A stretch of DNA of 64,000 nucleotides from Lachnospiraceae bacterium (GCA_024698145.1 JAILRO010000023.1:1-64000); one strand, 5' to 3'; positions 7,908 through 18,650 are shown, counted from the stretch's first letter. Translations and numbers: made by a program. The notes: generated from the letters alone by a model not told the origin.

Positions 7908-8885
7908 ATGAATTTTTCAATACTTGCAGCAGGTAGTATAGCCCACAAAATGGCAGAGGCAGTGACGGGCATTTCCGATGAATATGGCATAGTTTGTCAC
8001 AGTGTTGCCTCAAGAGACATAGAAAGAGCACAACAGTTTGCGGATAAATGGGGCTTTAAGAAGGCGTATGGTTCATATGAGGAAATGTTGTCAGACCCGG
8101 AAGTGGAGCTAGTATATGTTGCTTCACCGCATTCTCTCCATTATGAACATGCGAAAATGTGTTTAGAACATGGAAAGCATGTGCTTGTGGAAAAGCCTTT
8201 TACGGTAAATGCCAAGCAGGCGGAGGAGCTTATTGCTCTTGCCAAAGATAAGAAACTTCTTCTTGTCGAGGCTATGTGGACAAGATTTATGCCAAGCAGA
8301 ACAATAATTTCCGAAGTAATAAGCAGCGGTGTGGTAGGAAAGCCGATTTCATTGACGGCAAACCTTGGTTACTATCTTCAGGATAAGGAAAGACTTGTAA
8401 ATCCATCACTTGCGGGAGGTGCTTTGCTTGATGTCGGAGTATATCCGATTAATTTTGCCATGATGGCGATTGACAGAGATATAACAAGAGTTGAAAGTTC
8501 TGCAGTGATGTCAGACAATGGCGTTGATGAGAGCAACAGTGTCACGCTTGTATTCACAGGCGGAGAGATGGCGGTTCTTCACAGTACCATGATGACACCG
8601 ACTGACCGAAGAGGAATCATTTGTTGTGAGGACGGATATATAGAAGTAGAGAATATTAATAATTGTGAGGGCGTCAAGGTATATGACCGCGACCATAAGC
8701 TGATAGAGGAAAGAGATGTTCCGGAGCAGATTAACGGTTATGAGTACGAGGTGCTTTCGTGTCGACGTGCCCTTCTTGCCGGCGAGACCGAGTGTGAGGA
8801 AATGCCGCTTGCGGAGACTCTTCGTGTCATGAAACTGCTTGATAAGATAAGAGGGCAGTGGGGCATGCGATACCCGATGGAGTAA
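7908..8885 (+). CDS. Gfo/Idh/MocA-family NAD(P)-dependent oxidoreductase
   Basis: The 325-residue protein has an N-terminal Rossmann fold (AAGSIAHKMA, residues 7-16), the family's VEKPF motif near residue 95 that positions the catalytic lysine, and the C-terminal beta-sheet domain with GGALLDVGVYP near 168. It is closest in pattern to dimeric dihydrodiol/sugar dehydrogenases, so a sugar or sugar-derived substrate is likely but not defined. GGAGG lies eight bases before the ATG. The MATE gene follows after 25 bp, so they form an operon behind the palindrome at 7761. Confidence 0.9.
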   Translation: MNFSILAAGSIAHKMAEAVTGISDEYGIVCHSVASRDIERAQQFADKWGFKKAYGSYEEMLSDPEVELVYVASPHSLHYEHAKMCLEHGKHVLVEKPFTVNAKQAEELIALAKDKKLLLVEAMWTRFMPSRTIISEVISSGVVGKPISLTANLGYYLQDKERLVNPSLAGGALLDVGVYPINFAMMAIDRDITRVESSAVMSDNGVDESNSVTLVFTGGEMAVLHSTMMTPTDRRGIICCEDGYIEVENINNCEGVKVYDRDHKLIEERDVPEQINGYEYEVLSCRRALLAGETECEEMPLAETLRVMKLLDKIRGQWGMRYPME

Positions 8886-8910
8886 CATATATTTAAAAAA
8901 CGGAGATAAC

Positions 8911-10263
8911 ATGAATACAAAATCAGACATCAAAATGGACATGATACATGGTCCACTACTAATTAAAATACTGAAGTTTGCTTTCCCGATCATAATGGGA
9001 AGTGTGATGCAGCAGCTTTTTTCGGCTGTAGATATTGCGGTTGTCGGAATGACGGGAGACAGCATAGGTCAGGCGGCAATTGGTGCCAATACGACTATAA
9101 TTGCACTGTTTGTTAATTTCTTCATCGGTCTTTCTGTCGGAATAAATGTTGTAATCGGCAACTACATAGGAAGCGACCATAAGGAGAAAATATCGGAGAC
9201 GGTGCATACGGTAATATTGTTTTCGATTTTGTCAGGTGTTGGTATTTTATTTGTGGTAGAGTTAATAGCAAGACCGATTCTTATTATCACATCAACGCCG
9301 GCTGACGTACTTGATATGGCAATAAGTTATTTGCGAATATATGCTTGTGGAATGCCATTTATATTTGTCTATAATTTTGGAACGGCAGTATTAAGAACTG
9401 TAGGTGACAGCAAGCGACCGCTCTTTGCGTTAATGGCAGCGGGAGTTATCAATATAGTGTTGGATATACTGCTTACTTTGGTTCTTAACATGGGAGTTGT
9501 AGGAGTTGCGATTGCGACAGCATTCTCCAATGTGATAAGTGCGTCAATTGTCATAATCCTTCTTCTGAAAGAAAAGGGACATATAAGGTTATACCCGAGA
9601 AAATTGCGGATTGAAATAGATTGTTTGTGCCGTGTGTTTAAAATCGGTTTTCCTGCCGGATTGCAGGCAATCGTTTTTTCCGTTGCCAATATGTGCATTC
9701 AAAAGACTATCAATTCTTATGGTGCCACGGCGGTTGCAGGTAATGCTATAGCACTCATTTTTGAGATACTTGCGTTTTATGTTGTTACGGGATTTAATCA
9801 GGCAGCGGTAACATTTACAAGCCAGAATTATGGCGCCGGCGACCTTGCGCGATGCAAAAAAGTACTGATAATTACTTTGCTTGCCGCGATTGTTACTACG
9901 AATATTGTTAACTTTACATTTATTTTCGGGGAGAACTTCTTTGTAAGAATATTTACTGCGGATCCGGCGGTAATTGATGTTGTATTTACCAGATTTAAAT
10001 GGGTGTTGTCGGTTCAGTTTGTTATATGCAGTTATGAGATATGCGCTTCGGTGCTTCGAGGATTCGGCCGCTCAATGGTTCCTGCATTTATTACAATATT
10101 TGGAACGTGTGTACTTAGGGTAATCTGGGTCAATACAGTGTGTTTGCGTTACAGGGATATAAGATATTGTTTCGTTGTATATCCGGTTTCATGGTTTGTT
10201 ACAGGTACGGCTGTTATGACGGCACTTTTTGTGGTGTGGCGACAGCTTAAAAAGGAAAATTGA
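8911..10263 (+). CDS. MATE family efflux transporter
   Basis: The 450-residue protein has twelve membrane segments in two repeats, with PIIMGSVMQQLFSAVDIAVVG at the start of the first bundle and the matching KIGFPAGLQAIVFSVAN at the start of the second, the hallmark of the MATE (MatE) family. These use Na+ or H+ gradients to export cationic or polyaromatic compounds. It begins 25 bp after the oxidoreductase gene. A weak hairpin (ATACCA/TGGTAT, about 10286-10301) follows the gene. Confidence 0.93.
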   Translation: MNTKSDIKMDMIHGPLLIKILKFAFPIIMGSVMQQLFSAVDIAVVGMTGDSIGQAAIGANTTIIALFVNFFIGLSVGINVVIGNYIGSDHKEKISETVHTVILFSILSGVGILFVVELIARPILIITSTPADVLDMAISYLRIYACGMPFIFVYNFGTAVLRTVGDSKRPLFALMAAGVINIVLDILLTLVLNMGVVGVAIATAFSNVISASIVIILLLKEKGHIRLYPRKLRIEIDCLCRVFKIGFPAGLQAIVFSVANMCIQKTINSYGATAVAGNAIALIFEILAFYVVTGFNQAAVTFTSQNYGAGDLARCKKVLIITLLAAIVTTNIVNFTFIFGENFFVRIFTADPAVIDVVFTRFKWVLSVQFVICSYEICASVLRGFGRSMVPAFITIFGTCVLRVIWVNTVCLRYRDIRYCFVVYPVSWFVTGTAVMTALFVVWRQLKKEN

Positions 10264-10413
10264 CCGTGGTTAAAATGGTTCGATATACCATTCTTTGGTA
10301 TTAAGATTATTATTGACAAAAAGATGAAAAAGGATAAAAATATTTCTTATAGTGTTTCTCATAGTTTGTTGTAACGAGAGAAGAAAGTTTTTAGGTGGAT
10401 AAGGGGGTACAAC

Positions 10414-12090
10414 ATGATATCAGATAACAGGATTTGGGTTGCAAATAACGAAGCCGGGGAGAAGATAATGCTCACACCCAAGCTTGCAAACCGTCACGGT
10501 CTTGTGGCAGGTGCGACGGGAACAGGTAAGACAGTTACGCTTAAAGTGATGGCGGAGAGTTTTTCGGATATGGGAGTCCCCGTGTTTATGGCTGATGTTA
10601 AGGGCGATATATCAAGCATAGCTAATCCCGGTACGGACAGTGCGGATATGCAGGAAAGAATTAATCGTTTCGGTCTTGCACAGGCAGGCTTTTCATATGC
10701 CGGTTATCCCGTGGCGCTTTGGGATATTTACGGTGAGAAAGGAATGCCGTTAAGAACGACGATTTCCGAGATGGGACCGCTTCTGCTTGCCCGTATTATG
10801 GAGTTAAATGATACGCAAACCGATATACTCTCAATTGTTTTTAAGATTGCGGACGATGATAATTTGTTATTAACAGATACAAAAGATTTGAAAGCGATGC
10901 TTAATTATGTGTCTGAACATGCCAAGGAATTAGAGGCAAGTTATGGCAAAATGAGCTCGACCTCAATTTCTTCGATTGTAAGAGCAGTGGTTGCGCTAGA
11001 GATTGCCGGAGGCGAGAAGTTCTTTGGAGAAACAGCACTTAATGTTGCCGATTTGTTTGCTATCGGTGATGGTGGCAGGGGTATGATTAACATATTAGAC
11101 AGTAGCTCACTAATCAACAACGGCAAGCTGTATTCAACATTTTTACTTTGGTTGCTTTCTGAATTATTCGAAATGCTTCCGGAAGTGGGAGACCTTGATA
11201 AGCCGAAGATGATATTCTTCTTCGATGAAGCACATCTGTTGTTTAAAGATGCACCGAAGGCACTTGTTGAGAAAGTCGAGCAGGTTGTAAAACTTATTCG
11301 TTCAAAAGGAGTAGGTGTGTATTTCTGCACACAGAATCCAAAGGATATTCCGGACGGTGTGCTTGCACAATTGGGTAATAAGGTACAGCATGCACTTCAC
11401 GCATATACGCCGGCAGACCAGAAAGCGGTTAAGGCGGCGGCACAGTCCTTTAGAGAGAATCCTGCATTTGATACATACGAAACTATTATGTCGCTTGGAA
11501 CAGGTGAAGCGGTTGTATCATTTCTTGAGGATGGCGGTGTGCCGGGAATTGCCCAAAAGGTGTCGATTCTTCCGCCGCGTTCACAATTTGCGGCGCTTGA
11601 TGATGCAAGGCGCGATGGTGTAATTAAAGGAAATATTTTATACAGCAAATACGAGAAGGCTTATGATCCGGAGTCTGCATACGAAGTTCTTGCAAGAAAA
11701 GGAGCAGAGGATGCGGCAAGAGCCGAAGAAGAAGCAAGGCTTGAACAGGAAGCAAAAGAACAGGCAAAGGCGGAAGCTGCTGCCGCAAAGGAGCAGGAAA
11801 AACTTGAGGCTTCGCAGGCAAGAGCACAGCAAAAGGCTGCGGAAATGCAGGCGAGGGCAGAAGCCAGACAAGCAGAGGCCAAAGCAAAAGCGGAAGCGAA
11901 AGAAGCGGCTGCTGAGGAGAGAAGAAAGAAGCAGGCAGTTAAGTCGGTTGGCAACTCCGTTGCCGGGACTGTCGGACGTGAAGTAGGCAAACAGGCGTTA
12001 TCCGGTATGGGAAGCTTTGGAAAAAGGCTTGGTGGTAACGTTGGAGCAAGCATTGGCCGAGGACTGTTTTCGACATTACTTAAAATGTAA
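10414..12090 (+). CDS. HerA-like / DUF853 P-loop ATPase
   Basis: The 558-residue protein carries Walker A GATGTGKT (33-40) and Walker B MIFFFDEAH (D271/E272) and an Arg/Gln segment FCTQNPKDIP near 309, the pattern of the YjgR/DUF853 branch of HerA-type ATPases. Residues about 425-515 form a long alanine/glutamate/lysine coiled coil, and the end is a glycine-rich segment. The cellular role of this branch is unknown; DNA or protein translocation are both conceivable. AAGGGGG precedes the ATG. A TTGACA/TAAAAA promoter pair (10313-10340) may serve it. Confidence 0.88.
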   Translation: MISDNRIWVANNEAGEKIMLTPKLANRHGLVAGATGTGKTVTLKVMAESFSDMGVPVFMADVKGDISSIANPGTDSADMQERINRFGLAQAGFSYAGYPVALWDIYGEKGMPLRTTISEMGPLLLARIMELNDTQTDILSIVFKIADDDNLLLTDTKDLKAMLNYVSEHAKELEASYGKMSSTSISSIVRAVVALEIAGGEKFFGETALNVADLFAIGDGGRGMINILDSSSLINNGKLYSTFLLWLLSELFEMLPEVGDLDKPKMIFFFDEAHLLFKDAPKALVEKVEQVVKLIRSKGVGVYFCTQNPKDIPDGVLAQLGNKVQHALHAYTPADQKAVKAAAQSFRENPAFDTYETIMSLGTGEAVVSFLEDGGVPGIAQKVSILPPRSQFAALDDARRDGVIKGNILYSKYEKAYDPESAYEVLARKGAEDAARAEEEARLEQEAKEQAKAEAAAAKEQEKLEASQARAQQKAAEMQARAEARQAEAKAKAEAKEAAAEERRKKQAVKSVGNSVAGTVGREVGKQALSGMGSFGKRLGGNVGASIGRGLFSTLLKM

Positions 12091-12128
12091 TTACAATGAT
12101 TACATAACATACAATTTGGAGGGAACGT

Positions 12129-14537
12129 ATGGAACCAAACGGAGGAAGGGAAAAACATGTCACTTCGGGTGGCAAAGGAGTACACAAAAGAGGAGAGGGT
12201 TTAGGAACCGGTCCTGTTGGAAAGAGTGACGGATATGCAGGACGAACCGAAGCTTCAAGCGGTAACAGAGCATCCGGTGGTGGTTCTGGAATGAACCCTA
12301 AGACTGCTATAATCCTGTTTATTTTGTTGGCAGTTCTTGGTGGAGGCGGTGGCGGTGCTGCGCTTTTTGGTAGTGACGGCGCCGATGATTATGCTGAACC
12401 AACAGGCAATCAGAGTGAAACAACCCCGCAGGAGCAACAAGCCGGTGCATCTTCGCTTTTGGGAATGCTTACCGGATTTACCGGTAACAATAATGTAACT
12501 ACCGGTTGGGATACTGCCAAAAACACAGGACAGCTTAATCGTTCGGTAGCAGCGGGTTCAAGAGAGAAAAGAACACAGATTTTGGGCGCGGGCAAGGATA
12601 CCGTTACAATTATGATATATATGTGCGGTACAGACCTCGAATCAAGGGGCGGCATGGCGTCAAATGATATTGCGGAAATGTGTGCTGCCAACATCACAGA
12701 TAAAGTCAATATCCTCATTTACACCGGTGGTTGTAAGGCATGGAAAACATCGGGTATAAGTAATGATGTCAACCAGATTTATCGCGTTCATCAGGGAAAA
12801 CTTGAGCGAGTTGTGGAGAATGATGGCACCAAGGTTATGACAATGCCGGAGAATCTTACATCATTTATCAAATGGTGTAATGAGAATTATCCTGCTAATC
12901 GTAATGATTTGATTTTCTGGGATCACGGAGGTGGTTCTATTAGTGGTTACGGATATGACGAGAAGTTTGCAACAGCCGGCTCTATGAACCTTTCAAAAAT
13001 TAACAAGGCATTAAAAGACAGCGGGGTAACATTTGATTTCATTGGTTTTGATGCATGTCTTATGGCAACATTAGAAACAGCATTGGTTACGTCTAATTAC
13101 GCGGATTATCTTATAGCATCCGAGGAGACGGAGCCCGGCATTGGCTGGTATTACACGGATTGGTTGAATAGCCTTTGTACAAATACTTCCCAGGATACTT
13201 TGGATACTGCAAAGAATATAATAGACGGATTTGTAACAAAATGTGACGAGAAATGCCGTGGTCAGAAAACAACCCTTTCGGTTATTGACCTTGCGGAGAT
13301 TTCGTATACGGTTCCGGAGAAGCTGTCAGCATTTTCCGGTTCAACCATGAATCTTATAAAGGGTGACGATTATAAGCTGGTGTCTGACGCAAGAGCGGGC
13401 ACGAGAGAGTTTGCGGTTTCATCAAAGATAGACCAGATAGACCTCGTCAATTTTGCAAACCATATAGGAACCGATGAAGCGAAGGAGCTTTCTAAAGCGT
13501 TGCTTGGTGCGGTTAAATATAATCGTACTTCATCAAACATGAGCAATGCGTATGGAGTTTCCATTTACTTCCCATACAGAAAGGCATCAAAAGTTGATAC
13601 CTTGGTAAGTACCTATAACGAGATAGGCATGGATGACGAATATGCTAAATGTATCAAGTCCTTTGCAGGTATGGAAACCGGCGGACAGATTGGCGCAGGC
13701 GGACAAAGCTCACCGATAAGTTCTTTGCTTGGCATGAGTGGAGGAAGCAATACCGTAACAGGTTCGGATGCCCTTGGTGCACTTCTTTCGGCTTATATGA
13801 ACAGCAAGAAGAGCATAGACGGAATTGACAGAGCAAACACTGCCTACATGGATGATGAGGATTGCTTTGATGCAGAGAGTGCATCGGAATATATTGCGGC
13901 TAATCAGTTTGATTCTTCCGAGCTTATCTGGGAGAAAGATGATGAAGGCAAACATATCATGGCTCTTGCCGATGATAAATGGGCGCTCATACAGTCATTA
14001 CAGCTTAATATGTTCTATGATGACGGTGGCGGATACATAGACCTTGGTCTTGATAATGTGTATAAGTTCACAAGCGACGGAAGACTCATAGGCGAGACGG
14101 ACAATACATGGCTTTCGATTGATGGACAGCCGGTGGCTTACTACTATGAGGGCACAGTAAGAGATGGTGACAAATATACCATAACCGGTAGAGTTCCCGC
14201 ACTTCTTAACGGAGAACGTGTTAATCTTATAATTGTGTTTGATAATGAGAATCCGTATGGTTATATTGCAGGCGCAAGATATGACTATGTGGAAAGTGAG
14301 ACGGATACGGTAGCCAAAGCAACAACAGAGCTTAATGAGGGAGATACAATTGACTTCCTTTGTGATTACTATACGTATGATGGTATATACAAAGACAGCT
14401 ACATGTTGGGCGAACAGTTGATATATGAAGAAGGCTTGGAAATCAGCAATACAGACGTTGGTGGTGACACACAGATTACTTACCTTCTTACCGACATTTA
14501 CGGGCAGGAATATTGGACCCCGGTAGTGCCGAATTAA
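12129..14537 (+). CDS. Membrane-anchored clostripain-like (peptidase C11) protein
   Basis: The 802-residue protein starts with a glycine-rich, basic cytoplasmic tail (1-55), one membrane segment followed by a run of glycines (about 59-80), then a C11 domain (about 155-500). The catalytic dyad is visible: His266 in WDHGGG and Cys310 in GFDACLM. The last 280 residues are rich in beta-strand patterns and unassigned. Clostripains cut after arginine or lysine, but specificity cannot be read here. It lies 38 bp after the HerA-like gene and is probably co-transcribed. Confidence 0.9.
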   Translation: MEPNGGREKHVTSGGKGVHKRGEGLGTGPVGKSDGYAGRTEASSGNRASGGGSGMNPKTAIILFILLAVLGGGGGGAALFGSDGADDYAEPTGNQSETTPQEQQAGASSLLGMLTGFTGNNNVTTGWDTAKNTGQLNRSVAAGSREKRTQILGAGKDTVTIMIYMCGTDLESRGGMASNDIAEMCAANITDKVNILIYTGGCKAWKTSGISNDVNQIYRVHQGKLERVVENDGTKVMTMPENLTSFIKWCNENYPANRNDLIFWDHGGGSISGYGYDEKFATAGSMNLSKINKALKDSGVTFDFIGFDACLMATLETALVTSNYADYLIASEETEPGIGWYYTDWLNSLCTNTSQDTLDTAKNIIDGFVTKCDEKCRGQKTTLSVIDLAEISYTVPEKLSAFSGSTMNLIKGDDYKLVSDARAGTREFAVSSKIDQIDLVNFANHIGTDEAKELSKALLGAVKYNRTSSNMSNAYGVSIYFPYRKASKVDTLVSTYNEIGMDDEYAKCIKSFAGMETGGQIGAGGQSSPISSLLGMSGGSNTVTGSDALGALLSAYMNSKKSIDGIDRANTAYMDDEDCFDAESASEYIAANQFDSSELIWEKDDEGKHIMALADDKWALIQSLQLNMFYDDGGGYIDLGLDNVYKFTSDGRLIGETDNTWLSIDGQPVAYYYEGTVRDGDKYTITGRVPALLNGERVNLIIVFDNENPYGYIAGARYDYVESETDTVAKATTELNEGDTIDFLCDYYTYDGIYKDSYMLGEQLIYEEGLEISNTDVGGDTQITYLLTDIYGQEYWTPVVPN

Positions 14538-14561
14538 TTAGATGAATTGTCAGAATTTTTG

Positions 14562-14590
14562 TTGTTAAAAGGCTTAACGTATGGTAAAAT
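14562..14590 (+). promoter_or_regulatory. Promoter of the chemoreceptor gene
   Basis: TTGTTA (14562-14567), a 17-bp spacer and TAAAAT (14585-14590), about 70 bp before the start. Confidence 0.6.
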
Positions 14591-14660
14591 TGAGAGGTAG
14601 AAATGACTATTCACACTATAGTTGAGGGACAATAATTTGCATATGCAAGGAGTGGAGAGA

Positions 14661-16157
14661 ATGAATGAAGCAATAATGAATTCAGGAAGAGATGAAGAGC
14701 TTGCAATTGCCAACAAAAAAGCGGTAATTGCTTTAACAATTATTTGTTCGATTATATCGGTGGCATATCTTTTGGAGGTTGTGAAACAAACAAGATCTGT
14801 AGGATATGTGCTGTTGGTAATAGCACTTGCCATGATACCCGTAATTCTTTCGTGGATTGATATCAAGAGTAATCCCGCATCACTTAATACCAAACATATT
14901 GTTGGAATAGGTTATGCGTTGATGTACGGTTTTGTATTGCTTACGACCAGTAACATATTGGTGTTTACGTATGCCATTCCTATTTTGATAATCATTACAC
15001 TGTACAATGATGTCAAGTTTGTGCTTGCTAATGGAATCGGAGTAATTGTTTTAAACCTTATTGAAATTGGAATCCTTATGTACAAGGGAATGATGCCGGA
15101 CACAGCAACTGCTGAGATTCAGGGCCTTGTTGTGGTTATGATAGTTATTTACCTTATCATGGTTACAACCGCAACCATCGATTTCCAGAAAATGAGAATG
15201 GGACGTCTCGGTGCAGAGCATGAGAAGACAACAATGCTTCTTGGAGAGATAATGGAAGTTTCGTCAAAGGTAACAGAAACAGTTACCGAGCTTACAGAGG
15301 AAATGGACGGACTTAAGAAATCGGTAGACCAGACGGTTGAATCAATGACAGAGGTAACAACAGGAACCGGTGAGTCGGCTGACGCAGCACAGAATCAGTT
15401 GACACAGACAAGCGAGATTACCGAGCACATTAAGGGTGTTGAATCCGCTGCAAGAACAATTAACGAGAATGTTGCTATGGCCGGAGACGCTGTATCAACA
15501 GGACAGAAGAATATATCACAGATGACTGCCTTGACAAAACAGGTAGATACAGCAGGTAAGGATGTTGCAAGTGCACTTGATACTTTCAAGGAGACTGCAG
15601 CTCAGATGAACTCGATTACAGATATTATTACAAGTGTTGCTTCACAGACAAGTCTTCTTGCGTTAAATGCTTCCATTGAGGCTGCAAGAGCAGGAGAGGC
15701 CGGACGAGGATTTGCCGTAGTTGCTTCCGAGATTTCTAATCTTGCCGGACAGACAACAGAAGCTACCGACAATATCACAAAGCTTATTAATGACATTACA
15801 TCGCAGGTTGGAACAATGGTATCAACTATAGAGAATCTTCTTGAAGCCGGTGAAAAAGAGAGCCAGTGTGCATCAGAAACCGCAACAAGCTTTGAGCAGA
15901 TTTCAGAAGGCGTTGAGGTTATCAAACATTATGCTGATGAGCTTGATAGTGTGGTTGATAAGCTTGCGGTTGCCAACGATGAGATTGCAAACAGTGTACA
16001 GACCATATCTGCAATAACCGAAGAGGTTACTGCTCATGCAACGGAAACACTTGATATTAGCGAGAAAAATCAGGATATCGTGGCTCATATCAATACACTT
16101 GTTGAAGATCTTAATGATAATGCAGAGAAGTTGAAATCACACGAGAATGATATGTAA
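14661..16157 (+). CDS. Methyl-accepting chemotaxis protein with a polytopic N-terminus
   Basis: The 498-residue receptor lacks the usual two helices around an extracellular sensor. Instead about six membrane segments fill residues 20-175 and join directly to the cytoplasmic coiled coil without a clear HAMP domain. The conserved hairpin tip [25 protein letters not shown]-type sequence lies near residues 330-360, so it can work with CheW/CheA. Its ligand may be sensed within the membrane. The ATG at 14661 follows GTGGAGAGA; the track upstream is in frame but lacks a ribosome binding site. Confidence 0.92.
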   Translation: MNEAIMNSGRDEELAIANKKAVIALTIICSIISVAYLLEVVKQTRSVGYVLLVIALAMIPVILSWIDIKSNPASLNTKHIVGIGYALMYGFVLLTTSNILVFTYAIPILIIITLYNDVKFVLANGIGVIVLNLIEIGILMYKGMMPDTATAEIQGLVVVMIVIYLIMVTTATIDFQKMRMGRLGAEHEKTTMLLGEIMEVSSKVTETVTELTEEMDGLKKSVDQTVESMTEVTTGTGESADAAQNQLTQTSEITEHIKGVESAARTINENVAMAGDAVSTGQKNISQMTALTKQVDTAGKDVASALDTFKETAAQMNSITDIITSVASQTSLLALNASIEAARAGEAGRGFAVVASEISNLAGQTTEATDNITKLINDITSQVGTMVSTIENLLEAGEKESQCASETATSFEQISEGVEVIKHYADELDSVVDKLAVANDEIANSVQTISAITEEVTAHATETLDISEKNQDIVAHINTLVEDLNDNAEKLKSHENDM

Positions 16158-16176
16158 TTGCAAACCATTATAAATG

Positions 16177-16204
16177 CAGGCGGGACAAAAGCCCCGCCTG
16201 TTTT
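16177..16204 (+). terminator. Terminator of the chemoreceptor gene
   Basis: GC-rich stem CAGGCGGG (16177-16184) with CCGCCTG (16194-16200), followed by TTTTAT. Confidence 0.9.
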
Positions 16205-16213
16205 ATGTTTTGC

Positions 16214-16242
16214 TTGACTTTCATATTTTAATATGTAATAAT
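16214..16242 (+). promoter_or_regulatory. Probable promoter of the amino acid ABC operon
   Basis: TTGACT (16214-16219) is followed after 16-17 bp by TAATAAT (16236-16242). The -35 box is good and the -10 box fair. Confidence 0.45.
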
Positions 16243-16279
16243 TTTGCAAGATTTGTTATATAGAAGAGGACGGTTAGGA

Positions 16280-16966
16280 ATGAACGGTTTTGCGCAGTTT
16301 CAGGACACATTTTACAAATGTTTTATAAAAGATGACAGATATACGCTGATGCTTGATGGAATCGGTGTAACTATAAGGGTTGCGTTACTTGCGGCAGTGC
16401 TTGGAATCTTGATTGGATTTCTCATCGCACTTTGCAACCTGTCAAAGAAGAAAATACTCAATATAATCGGTAAAGTATATACAGATATTATACGAGGAAC
16501 ACCTTCCGTAACACAGCTCATGATTGTGTATTTCGTTGTTTTTGCGTCAGTTCATTTGGATAAATGGATTATTGCAGCGATAGCATTTTCAATCAATTCG
16601 GGTGCGTATGTGTCGGAGATAATCCGTGCGGGAATCCTTTCGGTAGATAAGGGTCAGACGGAAGCGGGACGTTCTTTGGGACTTAATGCAAAGCAGACTA
16701 TGATGAGCATTGTTGTTCCACAGGCTATGAAGAATATTTTCCCGGCACTTGGTAATGAGTTTATTACTCTTGTCAAGGAGACGGCAATTGTCGGATATGT
16801 TGGACTTGTCGATATTCAGAAAGCCGGAGATTTCATAAAGAGTGCTACATATGAAGCATTTATGCCACTTATTGGAACTGCTGTTATTTATTTTGTGCTT
16901 ATCAAACTTTTGACTTTGGGACTTGCAAAGATTGAGGCTGGTCTTAGAAAGTCTGATGTAAGGTAA
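16280..16966 (+). CDS. Polar amino acid ABC transporter permease (HisM/GlnP type)
   Basis: The 228-residue permease has about five membrane segments and the His/Glu/Gln/Arg/opine-type permease loop [34 protein letters not shown], which contacts the ATPase. The [14 protein letters not shown] motif near residue 75 is also typical. The ATG at 16280 has AGAGGA nine bases upstream. It is the first gene of a complete importer followed by ATPase and binding protein. Confidence 0.93.
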   Translation: MNGFAQFQDTFYKCFIKDDRYTLMLDGIGVTIRVALLAAVLGILIGFLIALCNLSKKKILNIIGKVYTDIIRGTPSVTQLMIVYFVVFASVHLDKWIIAAIAFSINSGAYVSEIIRAGILSVDKGQTEAGRSLGLNAKQTMMSIVVPQAMKNIFPALGNEFITLVKETAIVGYVGLVDIQKAGDFIKSATYEAFMPLIGTAVIYFVLIKLLTLGLAKIEAGLRKSDVR

Positions 16967-17024
16967 CAGATATGAATACAAGAGGACATATATTGTGTGT
17001 CAGCTTGTGGGAGGATTTTGTAGA

Positions 17025-17750
17025 ATGATAGATGTTAAGCATTTGAAGAAAAGCTTTGATAATTTGGAAGTCTTAGCGGATATAAATGAAACCATTGAAG
17101 AAGGAGAAGTGGTAGTTGTAATCGGACCTTCAGGTTCCGGTAAAAGTACTTTCCTTCGTTGTCTTAACCTTTTGGAAACCCCTGATGAGGGAGAAGTATG
17201 GGTTGATGGCGAGCAGATAAATGTCGATGGAGTTGACGTTAACCGTGTAAGACAGAAAATGGGAATGGTTTTCCAGCATTTTAACTTGTTCCCACATTTG
17301 ACGGTTATGGAGAACATAACTCTTGCGCCGGTAAAACTTGGCAAAATGACCAAGGAGGAGGCCGAGGAGAAAGGAAGAAAACTTCTCGAAACAGTTGGTC
17401 TTTCGGAGAAAGCAGATGCATATCCAATTCAGCTTTCCGGTGGACAGAAGCAGAGAATTGCGATTGCAAGATCTCTTGCAATGGATCCGGAGATAATGCT
17501 GTTTGACGAGCCGACAAGTGCTCTTGATCCGGAAATGGTTGGCGATGTTCTTGATGTAATGAAAAAGCTTGCAAAGAACGGCATGACAATGGTGGTTGTT
17601 ACTCACGAGATGGGATTTGCAAGAGAAGTAGGAACAAGAATATTGTTTATGGATGAAGGTCTTGTTATGGAAAGCGGAACACCTGACCAGATATTCGGTA
17701 ATCCGCAGAATGAGAGAACGAAACTATTTTTAAGTAAAGTGCTTAAATAG
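17025..17750 (+). CDS. Amino acid ABC transporter ATP-binding protein (GlnQ type)
   Basis: The 241-residue ATPase has Walker A GPSGSGKS (about 32-39), the Q-loop [11 protein letters not shown], the signature LSGGQKQR and Walker [14 protein letters not shown], all in the spacing of the GlnQ/HisP group. GGGAGG lies ten bases before the ATG at 17025. It sits between permease and binding protein genes of the same operon. Confidence 0.96.
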   Translation: MIDVKHLKKSFDNLEVLADINETIEEGEVVVVIGPSGSGKSTFLRCLNLLETPDEGEVWVDGEQINVDGVDVNRVRQKMGMVFQHFNLFPHLTVMENITLAPVKLGKMTKEEAEEKGRKLLETVGLSEKADAYPIQLSGGQKQRIAIARSLAMDPEIMLFDEPTSALDPEMVGDVLDVMKKLAKNGMTMVVVTHEMGFAREVGTRILFMDEGLVMESGTPDQIFGNPQNERTKLFLSKVLK

Positions 17751-17786
17751 TTCACAATATATTTAAAAGAAAGAGGAGAATGTGAG

Positions 17787-18569
17787 ATGAAAAAGGTAAC
17801 AAAAATTGCTGCACTTTTATGCATGAGTGTTTTTGCATTTGGTGCTCTTACAGCTTGTGGAAACGTTGTTGACAAAAATGAGAAGTCAGAGGGTGAAGAC
17901 ATTGTTTTCGGAACTAATGCAGAGTTTCCACCATTTGAGTTTGTTTCAAGCGGAAGCGGTGTAATTGAAGATTTCGACGGAATCGATATGAAGATTGCCA
18001 AGCAGATTGGTGACGACAACGGTGCTAATGCAAAGATTGAGAACATGGAGTTCGATTCACTTCTTATCGCGCTTGAGAATGGACAGGTTGATGCGGTAAT
18101 CGCAGGAATGTCTATTACAGACGAGCGTAAAGAGGCTGTTGATTTCTCGGTTCCTTATTATACAGCAACACAGGTTATGATTGTAAGAGAAGATTCTGAT
18201 ATTGCCAAGGCAACAGATATGGAAGGCAAGAACATTGCTGTAATCCAGGGATATACTGGTGAAGAGTGTGTTAAGGGCTTAGGATATGAGTACGAGGCTT
18301 TCAAGAAGGGTACAGAGACAATCCTTGAGCTTGTAAATGGTAAGTGTGACGTGGTTGTAATCGATTCTGCTACAGCCAAGAAGTACGTTGCTGACAACGA
18401 AGGTCTTAAGATTGTAGAAGATGAGGGCGCATTCGGTAAAGAGGAGTACGGTATTGCAGTTAAGAAGGGAAACAAAGAGCTTCTTGACAAGATCAATATC
18501 TCGATCCAGAAGATGCTTGATGATGGAACAATTGCAACTTGGGCAACTGAGTATTCAGATGCAGAGTAA
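17787..18569 (+). CDS. Amino acid ABC transporter substrate-binding lipoprotein
   Basis: The 260-residue protein has a lipoprotein signal with lipobox LTAC (Cys24) and a family 3 solute-binding fold: GTNAEFPPFEF near residue 44, DGIDMKIAKQI near 67, DAVIAGMSITDERK near 105 and VIQGYTGEECV near 152. The FEF...IDMKIA pattern is usual in general polar amino acid or glutamine binders; exact ligand is unknown. It completes the three-gene importer. Confidence 0.94.
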   Translation: MKKVTKIAALLCMSVFAFGALTACGNVVDKNEKSEGEDIVFGTNAEFPPFEFVSSGSGVIEDFDGIDMKIAKQIGDDNGANAKIENMEFDSLLIALENGQVDAVIAGMSITDERKEAVDFSVPYYTATQVMIVREDSDIAKATDMEGKNIAVIQGYTGEECVKGLGYEYEAFKKGTETILELVNGKCDVVVIDSATAKKYVADNEGLKIVEDEGAFGKEEYGIAVKKGNKELLDKINISIQKMLDDGTIATWATEYSDAE

Positions 18570-18597
18570 ACTTAGCGAGGTTAATCACTATACTAAC

Positions 18598-18636
18598 AGA
18601 AAGAGATGTACTTACGTACATCTCTTTCTATATATT
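18598..18636 (+). terminator. Probable terminator of the amino acid ABC operon
   Basis: A perfect 14-bp stem (18598-18611 with 18616-18629) with a 4-nt loop is followed by ATATATT. The T-run is poor, but stem and position fit a terminator. Confidence 0.7.
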
Positions 18637-18650
18637 AGATATATTTATTC

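Noticed and set aside
8511-9065. 184-codon minus-strand frame
   Set aside because: Antisense to the oxidoreductase and MATE genes; composition looks like a frame shadow.
11661-12185. 174-codon frame on the minus strand with serine/alanine-rich product
   Set aside because: It is the shadow of the alanine/glutamate/lysine coiled coil of the HerA-like gene; no ribosome binding site and low-complexity product.
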